Shown: positions 51,001 to 61,259, numbered from the stretch's first letter. The stretch: 64,000 nt of DNA from Enoplolaimus lenunculus (GCA_030248215.1 JASANG010003411.1:124001-188000), one strand, 5' to 3'. Translations and numbers: made by a program. Notes: generated from the sequence alone by a model not told the origin.

Positions 51001-53457
51001 GATTACACGCTGAAACCGCAACATAAAAGTGTGCTTAACTATAAATATGTGCGTAGTGCAATTTTTGTTAAGATTTTTTCACAACACCGATCCAAACTTA
51101 CAAATTAGGTAGAAAAAAAGTTTCGTCGGCTCGGACCAATGGGGGGACTCCCGATCGTTAATATCACAGCCCTTACCTATGTGTGCCACAATTAGAGCTG
51201 GGGTTATTTTCGAGTTAATAGTATAATGCTCACGGACATACCGGCTTTTTACGATGCCTCCCAAAACAGGATTTGATGCGCTGTACACAATATCCACTCT
51301 GTCCGTACCGGGAGTGTTAATATTGGTGACTTTCTGTCAAAAAGCATATAATACTAGTAAACGCTAAAAGTAAAATGTGAATACTAAAATTGGACTCGTA
51401 AGTGCTCTCTTCCAGCACATCGGGCTCGTAGCCTAGGGGGCCAGGGAAGAGGGCTGAGCCCCCTGGAAAAATTTTGGCCTTCCTAAAACATTTCTCAACC
51501 TTGCTTGTAAGTCGTTGAAAACCTTTCCGCTCCTGAAAACTTTTTAGCCCCTCCTTAGCAAAGTGAGCTGCCTACGGGCCTGCAGCACATGCTTATGCAT
51601 CGACTCAGCAGTAAAAGGCTTAGGTTTAGCCAAAGGCTATTAACATAAGCCTAAAAGCCTAAATCTTTGCCCAAGACTTTACAAAAAACTACGCCTAATT
51701 TTGACCCTAAGCCTATTAGCCTTAAGCTAGCGGATTTTGACGTAAGTTCAATACGAAGCTTGACGTTTAGGTCTAAACGTAAGCTTTTACGCTGCTAACA
51801 TCTCAGGTAAAAAACACTGATCAAAATGCGGAGTATGTTACCAACTCACATAATACTCACAAATATCAGGATCCCAGTTTGGCACCGATTCAAGCTTGAA
51901 ATAAAGATCATTAAACACTGCATCGACCCCACCTGAGCATCGAAGGAATGCCTAAACCAACTCAACAAGTTCAAAACTACTAGGTAAGTGAGATTCTTGC
52001 CTTCTGGACCTGGAACATTTTGTTGTTAATTAGACTATTTTTTGCGTTGGCTTAGGTTTAGGTATAAGCTTAGTCTTACGCTTAGGCGTAGGCTTAGGCT
52101 TAGGAATTTGCTAATACTACTGCTACGGCCGTGTTCTATACAATGCTCAAGACGTTAAGCTTCGGAATATTTTTCATTGAAGTTTTCGATTGATTACTAT
52201 AGCACATATTAACCCTTTCCCTCATAAAATATATTTACCATAATGAGCAATGTAATTGTATACACGCAATACATGTTGGCTTATGCTTAGGCTTAGGCTT
52301 AGGCTTAGGCTTAGGCTTATGCTTATGCTTAGGCTTAGGCTTAGGCTTATGCTTAGGCTTAGGCTTGAGTGCGCAGTGTATAATATCCACAAGCCCCCCC
52401 TCCCCCACGGGCGAACACCAAGCTCCTGAATCTCTTAACGGTGATAGAAAACACCTACTAGACCACCTGTAATAGGCTGGTGTTCGTAGCCTAAAGCCTA
52501 AGCTTTAACCTATTATGGGCGGAGTGTACAAGAACCAAAGCATGTATATCAAAAGATCTTAAATTGTTTTGCCCGAACAGTAAAATGAAAGTGTCTGATA
52601 TTTTTCGGTTCTTTAAAAGGTACCCATTCCTTTACTATTAGGCCCTGGACTACTGCATATTTTTCATCCCAGCTACAATTTTATTTGCACTAAGCATTTA
52701 ATACGCAATCTAATTAGTGTATTTGACGTTTATGGATTATAATTAATAATTTTGTACTCTACCCACTTATATAAACTATAATTAAATAAAATAGACTCCG
52801 ATTGATTCAGACACTAAAAACGAACCCCGAACTCTTGTTGCCACTTGGTCCTATTCGGGTCGCCACAACATATGAATAAAATGATAGCAGCATTCTGATA
52901 CGGTTCACAATACTCAGGGTTCCGTTACACATTATTAAGCTTTGACGCCGGCGCGTCGCCGCACGCCATTGCGCGTCGCCGCACGCCACCACGCATCGCT
53001 GCACGCCGCTATGCGTCGCCGCACGCCACAGCGCGTCGCCGAACGCCACAGCGCGTCGCCGAACGCCACAGCGCGTCGCCGAACGCCACAGCGCGTCGCC
53101 GCACGCCACAGCGCGTCGCCGAACGCCACAGCGCGTCGGCGTCCGCCACCGTGCGTCGCCGCACTCACGCGACGCCATCGTGCGACAACGGATGGCAAAA
53201 TTTTTACCCAACCGTGCGTCTGCGTCCGGCAGCGTGTGGCGAGTATTGCGCAACCAATGCGTTTGCACGAAAGTCTGGCTTACCCTACATCGGTACAGCT
53301 TTCCCACCGGCTCACGATAAGTGGTGTACACAGCGTCTCGTGTATCGGCAACTTCTTTTTCAAGCGCATATCCCTCTAAACTATGCCACGATGGACTGTC
53401 TGCGATTTGTTTAAGAAACCTGACTGTCGACTGGATGCGATCATAGCACGCAGCATG
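48046..53457 (-). CDS. START-domain lipid-transfer protein, STARD1/STARD3-like (partial)
   Basis: Exons, 5' to 3': 53457-53284, 51951-51850, 51333-51177, 48950-48863 and 48153-48046. The START fold reads in order: SWHSLEGYALEKEVADTRDA with VGKLYR; then GGVDAVFNDLYFKLESVPNW (the -WNP- region, here NWDPD); DIVYSASNPVLGGIVKSRYV (family: AAGGxVSPRDFV); RGKN (family: RGENG); CFDWIAKIELNGFLPKAVVE (family: WILNTDLKGxLPKxxI); and the C-terminal helix LLRKHIEDDL. START domains carry cholesterol or other lipids between membranes; STARD1 is mitochondrial and STARD3 late-endosomal. Exon 3 ends in phase 1 while exon 4 enters in phase 2, and about 10 residues before RGKN are missing, so one exon of 3n+1 bases is unfound. 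The 5' exons, including any MENTAL domain or transit peptide, are also unfound, and may lie beyond 53.5 kb or outside the window. Confidence 0.83.
48215..48396. mobile_element. hAT-type MITE (CAGGGTGCAACCGGAGG)
   Basis: CAGGGTGCAACCGGAGGTG at the left and inverse ACCTCCGGTTGCACCCTG at the right, 182 bp. The interior is almost wholly CCGGAGCC-AAATTCTACC repeats. It lies in a START-gene intron. No clear duplication. Confidence 0.8.
48536..48716 (-). mobile_element. TTAGGC-bearing hAT-type MITE, reverse
   Basis: GCAATGAACAAGGCCGTAAC at the left, GCCCCTGATCTATACATGGG at the right, CCTAAGCCTAAAG and AAAGCCTAAACC between. It lies in a START-gene intron. Confidence 0.75.
49726..49916 (+). mobile_element. 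TTAGGC-bearing hAT-type MITE
   Basis: GGCCCGTGTTGCTTTAAGAG at the left, AACGTAACATTGGCC at the right. TAAACATT/TAAACATC flanks (7 of 8). Two hexamer blocks, near 49803 and 49845. It lies in a START-gene intron. Confidence 0.85.
50303..50530. mobile_element. Palindromic TGAGTCA MITE, copy 3
   Basis: CACTGCGAAAATTGGTGAG at the left, TTTTTTTGCAGTG at the right, TA on both sides. Four TGAGTCA/TGACTCA motifs remain, plus two TGAGTCG. It lies in a START-gene intron. Confidence 0.85.
51421..51582. mobile_element. hAT-type MITE (CGGGCTCGTAGCC ends), perfect 8-bp duplication
   Basis: CGGGCTCGTAGCCTAGGGGG at the left, GAGCTGCCTACGGGCCTG at the right. CAGCACAT on both sides (51413-51420, 51583-51590). 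Related copies lie at about 60590-60745 and, decayed, 56206-56345. It lies in a START-gene intron. Confidence 0.88.
51600..51800 (-). repeat. TTAGGC-like degenerate stretch
   Basis: AAAGGCTTAGGTTTAGCC, then AAGCCTAAAAGCCTAAATC and CCTAAGCCTATTAGCC. Family ends are not recognisable, so it is a worn member or an expanded hexamer tract. Confidence 0.5.
51990..52145 (+). mobile_element. TTAGGC-family MITE, right part clear
   Basis: TTAGACTATTTTTTGCGTTG, then GGCTTAGGTTTAGG, then GCGTAGGCTTAGGCTTAGG, then TACTGCTACGGCCGTGTTC. The left end is decayed. It lies in the START-gene intron between exons 1 and 2 as numbered here. Confidence 0.65.
52266..52372. repeat. (TTAGGC)n array, about 17 units
   Basis: A nearly pure run of GCTTAG/GCTTAT hexamers of about 105 bp, the longest and most regular in the window. 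TTATGC variants are interspersed. The expected flanking MITE ends are not intact. The hexamer equals the nematode telomere repeat, but position inside a gene intron excludes a telomere. Confidence 0.85.
52942..53170. repeat. GC-rich 18-bp minisatellite
   Basis: About 12 copies of GCGTCGCCGAACGCCACA, far richer in CpG than its surroundings, 115 bp from the START exon at 53284. All three frames are open on the minus strand (RRRAVAFGDALW-type repeats) simply because the unit is a multiple of three. Confidence 0.9.
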
Positions 53458-53551
53458 CTGAAAAATGAAAAATACCACAATTTCAAACAAAATAGCCTCT
53501 ATATCAACCATTTACTCTTAATATTTCACAATATAAGCTATTAAGCGTCAT

Positions 53552-53810
53552 GCCCTATCCACACGTGCAAGTTTTTGCAACGAGAACTCGCAGCTGCAAC
53601 TGGCACGAAATACTTGCAGCAGCAAGTATTTTCAAATGAACATTCCGACTGACCAATCAAACTGCAGGTGCAAGAAATTCAAGTGACTTGTATAACTGCG
53701 TTCACAGATGCGAATTAAATATAAAATAGCATGAATTCCAGTGAATAATTTGCAGCTGCATGAACTTCAAAACTGCTTTGTGAGCAAAACTTGCACGTGT
53801 GAATAGGACT
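53552..53810. mobile_element. MITE with CCTATCCACACGTGCAAG ends
   Basis: CCTATCCACACGTGCAAG at the left and inverse CTTGCACGTGTGAATAGG at the right. The interior is rich in GCAGCTGCAA-type motifs. No clear duplication, superfamily unknown. Confidence 0.7.
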
Positions 53811-54049
53811 AAACCTTATAGAAACCGAACTTTAGGCGGAACCAGGTAGCGTCTTTCAACGTTAAAATGAAAAAACCCAAATTTTGCGCTATATAATATC
53901 ATTAAGTATATATTTATACATATATGTTTATATATACTAAGATCAGTTGGCATGTATACTTGCAATAGTATGATAAAAGTTTATCAAGGAACATTGATTT
54001 AAAATGTGCTTAGATCATAACCCATCATGTAGCAGTCTTCAAAATGGTG

Positions 54050-56092
54050 ACCTCAAAGACGGCCGCCGGGCAGATGGCCACCGGACAAAAAATCGCCTGG
54101 ACGAAAGACCACCTGAACAACAGACCGCCTGGACAAAAGACCGCATTGACAAAAGACAGCATGGACAAAAGTCCGCCTAGACAAAAGACCGCATGGACAA
54201 AAGACCGCTTGGAAAAATAACCGTCTGGACAACAGACCGCACAGACAAAAAACTGTCCGGGCCAAAGGCCGCCTGGTCATAAGACCGCCTGAACAAACGG
54301 CCGCCCGGACAAAAAACCGTCTAGACAAAAGGCTGTCCAGACGAAAGACCGTCCGGGCAAAAGACTATCATCATAAAAACATCCCACGCGTGGACTAATC
54401 GTCTGGGCAAAATTACTCATACCTTTATAAGTAAAATATTCAATGCTCAGGTGCAGTTGGCTCCCATCCCATGATGCATATAATTAAGGGTGGTAACAAG
54501 AGTTCGAATTTGGATTCGGCAAAAAATTGCGGTTTGGATTGGGTTGTGAAAAAACCGAATCAAAAGCCGTATCCAACAATGTTTGGCAATGTATGTTTTC
54601 ATTTGTGTAAACGGAAAAGTTTAAACTAGGTAAAACTGCCCGTTAAAAGGACATTTGAGATATATTCTGTTTGATGTAAAAGATGTAAAACAAATAATTA
54701 AGTTTGCGATTGACGTAGATTTCCTGAAATAATGAATGTTATTAGTTTTGCCGGACAAAAACGGGACGTTCAATTTTTGTTAAGCTGCTATTCTGAAACA
54801 AATTTATTGATATATGGCAGGGTTCCATCGGAATTCTGATTCCGGCTAAAATTCCGGCAAAATTTGAAATCCGATTCCGATTCCGGCTGACTGCTATTCC
54901 GCTGCCGGAATTCTGATTTTCGGTTATGAGTTTTTAAGATGATTGAACTATAGATTTTGTTGTTTCGTTTTGTTTTACTAAAACTTGATTCCGATTCCGG
55001 TTCCAACAGAAAAATTAGATTCCGATTCCGATTCCGCTTCCGACAAAATCTAGTTCCGGTTGGAACCCTGATATATGATTTAAGTTGCAAAGCAATTGTT
55101 TACTTTTGATTTTGTGGGAATTCGTTTTCGGTTTATAATTTGTCACACAAACGTTCGATTTGTGAAAATGGTTTCTGGTTATTTTTTCAGCGATATGAAA
55201 GTTTGTCAGTAAAAGCTCAAATAAAAGGTAAAAAAACAACATACATGTTTAGATTTAGCCTACAACATACATGTTTAGATTTAGCCTACAACAATAAATA
55301 AAAAACAAATGAAAATCAAATGCTCGCGATGAGACTGTAGATTTATATCTGGCGGCCTTTTGTCTGGACGGTCTTTGGCCAGTCGGTCTTTTGGTCTTGG
55401 CGGTCTCTTGTCCGGAAGGCATGTTGTCCGGACGACCTTTTGTCCAGACGGCCTTTTATCCGGGCAGCCTTTTGTCCGGAAGGCCTTTTGTCTGGATGGC
55501 CTTTTGTCCGGAAGGCCTTTTGTCTGGATGGCCTTTTGTCCGGATGGCCTTTTATCCGGGCGGCCTTTTGTCCGGAAGGCCTTTTGTCGGGATGGCCTTT
55601 TGTCTGGACGGCCTTTTGTCCGGAAGGCCTTTTGTCTGGATGGCCTTTTGTCCGGATGGCCTTTTATCCGGGCGGCCTTTTGTCCGGAAGGCCTTTTGTC
55701 TGGATGGCCTTTTGTCCGGAAGGCCTTTTGTCTGGATGGCCTTTTGTCCGGAAGGCCTTTTGTCTGGATGGCCTTTTGTCCGGATGGCCTTTTATCCGGG
55801 CGGCCTTTTGTCCGGAAGGCCTTTTGTCGGGATGGCCTTTTGTCTGGATGGCCTTTTGTCCGGATGGCCTTTTATCCGGGCGGCCTTTTGTCCGGAAGGC
55901 CTTTTGTCTGGATGGCCTTTTGTCCGGAAGGCCTTTTGTCTGGATGGCCTTTTGTCCGGATGGCCTTTTATCCGGGCGGCCTTTTGTCCGGAAGGCCTTT
56001 TGTCGGGATGGCCTTTTGTCCAGACGCTCTTTTATCCGGCGGCCATCTGTCCGGCGGCCACTTGTCCGGCGGCCTTCTGTCCGGGAACCCTT
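54050..56092. mobile_element. Foldback-like element with 18-bp tandem-repeat arms
   Basis: Left arm, 54050-54360: diverged ACAAAAGACCGC-TGG units. Right arm, 55350-56092: about 40 units of GGCCTTTTGTCCGGATGG, inverse to the left arm. The outer tips match inversely (GGCCGCCGGGCAGATGGCCA against GGCCATCTGTCCGGCGGCC). Long inverted arms made of short tandem repeats around a ~1-kb middle are the layout of foldback elements. The right arm is much longer and more uniform. No transposase, and the target duplication is not defined. Confidence 0.65.
54818..55070. mobile_element. hAT-type MITE (CAGGGTTCCATCGG), nested in foldback-like element
   Basis: CAGGGTTCCATCGGAATTC at the left, CTAGTTCCGGTTGGAACCCTG at the right, duplication ATATATGG/ATATATGA (7 of 8). 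GATTCCGATTCCGG repeats lie inside both ends. Confidence 0.88.
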
Positions 56093-56626
56093 CCAATTTT
56101 ATCACTTGCTTTTCTAGAAGTAAACATAACATCCTGCGGCGGTACGTTCGTTTAGGAGTTCAATTAAGGGAAAATCTGTTTTCTCGCTCTAGGTGGTTCG
56201 ATAGCTAAATGTGGGTCAGCTTCCCTGGAAAAATTTTAGTCCCACTCACCCAAAAAAGGTACAAGGTAAATTAACACAAACCCTTTATTTGCCCCTCCTA
56301 ATAATTTTTCAGCATCCCTAGCGAAGTACGCTGGTTACCGGCTTGATTCGTGCACATTTCGTGCCGCTAACCTTAGTCGGATCCATAAAGAATTGCGAAA
56401 TGAAATAATCTATTGCCTTTAATGAAAAAAACTGCAATTGCAGTCCAGATTTTGATTGCAGTAATTCACAACAATGTATAATGTGTAAGCTATACGCAAA
56501 CCAGAAACAGTATATTCTTATCACTAAAGATATTAATCTGTTGCAAAAATCTAACAGTTGATATTAATATACGTGTGATAGGCATGTAAATGAAGTTTGT
56601 GTTGTGACGAATGAACTCGTTCGCGG

Positions 56627-57001
56627 AATGGTACAACCGGAGGTCTGCCTCCGGCTCCAGCAGAAAATCGGCCACCGACTCCGGGTCCGCCTCCGGTATA
56701 ATTTTTACCGGAGGTTTTGGCAATTTCGGTAGTAATATTTTGCATAATTTTGCTATGTTTAACTGTTTAGCGCGTTTAGATTTACTTTTGTCACAATTTT
56801 TAGGAAAGAATTGCCGAAATTTGGCAGAAAATTAGCGTAACACCAAACAACTTTACAACATTTTGCAGATATCTGCTAAAATTAACTAATTAACCATCGT
56901 TTTTTACTACGTAATTTCGCCTCACCTCTGGCTCTGGCAAGTTTCGTTGATCTCCGGCTCTGGCTCCGGCTCCGGTTTTTTCCACCTTCGGTTGCACCCT
57001 G
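56627..57001. mobile_element. hAT-type MITE (CAGGGTGCAACCGGAGG family)
   Basis: AATGGTACAACCGGAGG at the left (worn) and CTTCGGTTGCACCCTG at the right. Flanks GTTCGCGG/GTACGCGG (7 of 8) at 56619-56626 and 57002-57009. CTCCGGCTCCGG repeats lie at both ends. It is inverse to 875-1224 in its interior. Confidence 0.85.
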
Positions 57002-57153
57002 GTACGCGGTTCCGTCGGAATTAGAAACAACTATTAGGGCCGACTCTAAAAATGTATAATTGTGATAATCTTTACAATTGAATGGGATTTTTGGATGTTA
57101 AAAATTTCGCTTGCTGCGCTAATTAGGTATTGATGTTGTCTTACACAAATCTC

Positions 57154-57311
57154 GGTCAACGGATACAATACAACAGCGCCGTATAACTACTATAAGCATA
57201 TTTCTTAATCTAAGCCTAAGCCTAAACCTAAGCAAAAATAGTTTAAAGCTTAAACTTAATCTATTGCAGTCTCGCAAAAAAACAATCCGCCCCTGATCTT
57301 TACATGGGGCC
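57154..57311 (-). mobile_element. TTAGGC-bearing hAT-type MITE, reverse
   Basis: GGTCAACGGATACAATACAA at the left, CCCCTGATCTTTACATGGGG at the right. Flanks CAAATCTC/CATATCTC (7 of 8). It contains AAGCCTAAGCCTAAACC. Confidence 0.82.
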
Positions 57312-57689
57312 CATATCTCTTCAGGTGGAGCTTGGAGAATCCAGGGATAGATCTATCCCATGGGATCCGATGAAACCTAAAATTCACAGTACGTTCCATG
57401 ATTAACAAACAAGTCTGGCCTTTCCATGTTGAAATTTTCTGAACTATTAAATTTGCTGTTTTGAGTGCCGGTTGAGTAAACGTTATGATTTTTGTATACC
57501 TAATCCTCAAAACGAACCTTCAAGCTATTGAAACTTTGGTTAGGATTTGCATGCATCCTACACAAAATTATGTCTGTTTTCTCTCTCGATCCTATCACAA
57601 AGTTTCTTTTCATATTCCGCCGTTAACTCCTGATTTGCCATAGCTATACCTTTATTTGGTCACCAAACGGACCAATTAAACGTACACTC

Positions 57690-58460
57690 TTTGATTTGGT
57701 TTCAAAAAATTGTGAGTAGCAGTTTTTGATTTTGCTTTTAAAAATTGTGATTGGCTGGTTTTGATTTGGTGTTAAAAAATTGTGATTGATTGTTTTTGAT
57801 TTGGTTTTAAAAAAATTGTGATTGGCTGTTTTTTATTTGGTTTTGAAAAACTGTGATTGGCTCTTTTTTATTTAGTTTTAAAAAATTGTGATTGCCTGTT
57901 TTTGATTTGGTTTTAAAAAATTGTGATTGGCTGTTTTCTTGGTTTTGAAAAATTGTGATTATCTGTTTTTTTGGTTTTGAAAAATTGTGATTGGCTGGTT
58001 TTGATTTAGTTTTAAAAAATTGTGATTGGCTGTTTTTTTAAAAAACTGTGATTGGCCCTTTTTGATTTGGTTTTAAAAAATTGTGAGTGGCTGTTTTTTG
58101 GTTTTGAAAAATTGTGATTAGCTGTTTTTTTGGTTTTGAAAAATTGTGATTGGCTGGTTTTGATTTAGTTTTAAAAAAATTGTGATTGGCTGTTTTTTAA
58201 AAACTGTGATTGGCCCTTTTTGATTCGGTTTTAAAAAATTGTGATTGGCTGTTTTTTGGTTTTGAAAAATTGTGATTAGCTGTTTTTTTTGGTTTTGAAA
58301 AATTGTGATTGGCTGGTTTTGATTTGGTTTTAAAAAAATTGTGATTGGCCCATTTTGATTTGGTTTTAAAAAATTGTGATTGTCCCTTTTTGATTTGGTT
58401 TTAAAACATTGTGATTGGCCCTTTTCGATATAGTTTTGATAACTAATGATTGGCTATTGC
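57690..58460. repeat. AT-rich minisatellite, ~33-bp unit
   Basis: About 20 to 22 copies of a unit with core AAATTGTGATTGGCTG and a TTTTTGATTTGGTTTTA half. Unit length varies because the second half is dropped in some copies, and blocks of several units are themselves repeated (for example 57900-58080 against 58080-58250). Non-coding. Confidence 0.9.
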
Positions 58461-58679
58461 CGTCGACGTTTGTTTCCCAATTTCTGGTTGCGCGCCTGGA
58501 TACCAAATAGGGTTCAAGTATGCTTTATGCATACATATATATCACGAATCATGTTTAACTTTCAGTACAAGTGACAGTTTCATAATTGCACACAGCTCAG
58601 TGTGTAATTAGCAATCATTTCTGTATACAGAATACTGACTTTCATGAAGCGTTACGTATATGTAAAACGAATTTTTCAG

Positions 58680-58718
58680 TCAAAATTTCAACAGTATATT
58701 ACATATATATTATATGTG

Positions 58719-58770
<52 letters not shown>

Positions 58771-58835
58771 TTGTATATATATTATATTTATATATATGTA
58801 TATATATTACATAAATAAATAAATAAATATACTCG
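58680..58835. repeat. (AT)n microsatellite
   Basis: About 25 AT dinucleotides around 58718-58768 with TATATA and AAATAAATAAAT flanks. Confidence 0.95.
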
Positions 58836-60580
58836 CATTTTTTACGCATTTTCTAGGTGTCTGTCAAAATCTGCCTGAGAAATAGTTTCCAAGTCAAAAA
58901 AGTGAAACTTAGCTCGCAATATTTCAAATACACAAGAATTGTTGATGAAAACAGTTTTCTTCGGCTTTTGTACTTCATTTGTTTTCGTTTCTTTTAAATC
59001 TTCTCATATATACACAAAAAACACGAACACCAGTATCCACTGGTGAACTGAAAAAGAGTCCACGCGCGCTGAGACCCAGATTTTTTGACAGGGAACAAAA
59101 CCGATCATTTTGTAAGATTTTCTACTAAAATTACGTTTGGTTTCTCGCTTGCGAGGAGGTTTTGTCTTAACCATTAGAACATGGCCCTGCCGTGACGAAT
59201 TTCTGAATCTGCCACTGTCAGTTTTGTTTCATTTTTAAAGCAACACTTGGGAAACACATATGTAATTTCATGTAAAAACTTTAATATTTTGTTTTTCAAC
59301 AATGCAATTTTCAACTAAAATCTGCGTAGTACGAAACAGCCATCAAACAGACGCCGTTTTACAGATATAGTTTCTCACATTTAGCAAGCAGCTTACAATT
59401 GTCTTCGTGCTAAATGGACAATTTTGACGCTTTTATCCGATTAATTTGCGTCATTAAAGTCAACATTTTGCCGGAGCGGGATTTGAAATGCGTCAAAAAT
59501 GTTTCAATAATTTTTATCTCGCAACAACTGTTTCGCCGTAAGGATAATATCTTTACAGTTATTAATCTGCGGTAAACTATTAAACTATAAGGTGTATATT
59601 TCAACAATTTTCATAAAGTTTCACTTTTGTTGCAACAATTACCAAAACCTTGTATGGTGCAAGTTGCAATACAGAAACTAATGAAATTGTGCAACTAATA
59701 TTATTAATATCTTAAATTGTCAAAAATTTAAATTGAGATCAAAATGCACATTTTGATTGCATAAGTCATTATTTATCTTATCTCGAGGTCCTTCTGGCAA
59801 TTCATCGATATCATCTACGCTTATTCTTTGGTAAACTACAATCGTTGGAAGGTGCAGATGTAATAATTTGGCAATTTTTAGCTTATTAAATTCATTTGAG
59901 TTCAATTTCAAAATGTTCACTTTTCTAACGGTTTTAATAAGTACTTTAATCCATAAGATGCGTGTCTGCATGGAGATAGGGGAACGGTGTCACTTTAGAG
60001 TCTGGGAAGCTTAGGCTTTGGTAGTAAGTTCAGGCTCTCGCTTAAGCATTGAGGCTTCGGATTATCGAACAGGATGCTGCTCGTTATAACATGAGTCACT
60101 AGTGCAGTATTCACTGAAACCTCTTCCATTCGTGACAGTTTTTCGGGAGCACGAACCTTTCTTGCTATTCTGCAATTTAAAACTGTAGTTAAATTTTTTG
60201 TCCGGATTAAACATGACTTTTGACTGATAAAATGGACTCCGAATGTTTCATTAAGGAAGCTTTTCAGCACACATTGGTCCATGAGGTCTGTTGACCCCGT
60301 TTCAGAGACAATTTTCTGCACAGTAACGACCCAATTGCAGGTTGAAAAGAAACCTTTAGCAAATAATTACAGCAAAATCATGTGTTTTTTTGCATTGTCC
60401 CACCTGGTTTTTGGTGTGTCAGACGGTTCGGCTGCCATCTGAGACAGTTGTTTAGGACACGACATATTGAGCATTTTTACATTTTTCTCTCATAGGCGTA
60501 CGCTTATGATGGAAAGTATTGGAAAAAGTTTAGTTAAACCCAAACCTTTGAACCCACATACGTAAGCTTGAGTCTGAGCC
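58836..60580. other. Unassigned stretch
   Basis: No gene recognised. A TTCTGAATCTGCCACTG motif at about 59198-59214 resembles a transposon end also seen at 48980 and 61945. Minus-strand frames at 59720-59971 and 59995-60321 are open for 80-110 codons but look unlike anything I can name. Confidence 0.4.
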
Positions 60581-60589
60581 TAAGCGGGC

Positions 60590-60745
60590 CTGTAGCCAAA
60601 AGGGGGGCTCAGCCCACCAGCAAAAATTTTGGACCATCTTTAGAAAATTTTGAATCTCGCTTGTGAGTCATTGCACACCCTTGAATGCCCCTCCTGAAAA
60701 AGTTTTAGCCTCCCCTAGCAAGGTGAGCTCGCTGCGGGCCTGACT
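60590..60745. mobile_element. hAT-type MITE (CGGGCCTGTAGCC ends)
   Basis: CGGGCCTGTAGCCAAAAGGG at the left, GAGCTCGCTGCGGGCCTG at the right. It is about 75 percent alike to 51421-51582 throughout. The duplication is not recognisable here. Confidence 0.75.
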
Positions 60746-61034
60746 CTAAAGCCTTAGCCCTAACTTGAAATGTGGGGAAATGCACAAAAGCAGCATATAT
60801 TAGTTTGCACATCCACATCCAAGTTTAACATTGCCTGAATTACCAGAAACACACCGTTTTAAACATAAAAACTTACGAATACAAAATGTTGCAAACACCA
60901 TGGCTCTTGTATCCTACCCCCCAAATTTAAAATAACAGCTTACGCTTTTACGCTTAGGTAAATTCTTAGGCAATGGTTTTTAGGTTTAAGCTTATATAAG
61001 CATTTCCTAAAACCCAAACCTAAGTCTAAGCCTA

Positions 61035-61251
61035 CACTGTAAATTCCAATGAGTTAATTAATCAACTCAGACGGAAAGTTCGGTCTGAGTTGACTTGATT
61101 CTCACAGTGAGTTGAGTTGACTCCGGGTGAATTGCTAAACTAAATCAGAATGAGTTGAATCAACTCAGAATTGTGAGTTCTGATAGTCCTAACTCAGATT
61201 GAGTAATTCAACTGATTTTGAGTTCAAATTAACTCACTGGAATTTACAGTG
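61035..61251. mobile_element. Palindromic TA-duplicating MITE, AACTCA family
   Basis: CACTGTAAATTCCAATGAGT at the left and inverse ACTCACTGGAATTTACAGTG at the right, TA on both sides. Repeated TGAGTT-AACTCA units. Same architecture as the TGAGTCA family but a different sequence. It has inserted into a TTAGGC-like tract. Confidence 0.85.
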
Positions 61252-61259
61252 TAAACGTA

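Noticed and set aside
50767-51024. 85-codon minus-strand frame next to the START exon
   Set aside because: It has no START-like motif, and its AT-rich text (TTTTTCAAAAATTCAA, GAATGACCAGATGAGG) recurs loosely near 63895, so it is probably repeat-derived.
52266-52372. Telomere or chromosome end
   Set aside because: The hexamers lie in a gene intron and in dispersed elements with target duplications, with unique coding sequence on both sides.
52942-53170. CRISPR-like array
   Set aside because: Units are contiguous with no unique spacers, and this is animal nuclear DNA.
52807-53511. A 234-codon minus-strand frame
   Set aside because: Only 53457-53284 is a real START exon. The rest is the 18-bp minisatellite and read-through past a good splice donor at 53283.
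55360-56208. Open frames of 225-282 codons with repeated LLSGWPFV-type peptide in all three plus-strand frames
   Set aside because: They are produced by an 18-bp tandem repeat without stop codons. Three overlapping frames of the same composition are not a gene.
59995-60321. 108-codon minus-strand frame and an overlapping cysteine-containing frame as a missing upstream START exon
   Set aside because: There is no hydrophobic MENTAL-like segment and no defensible splice pair, so I left it unassigned.
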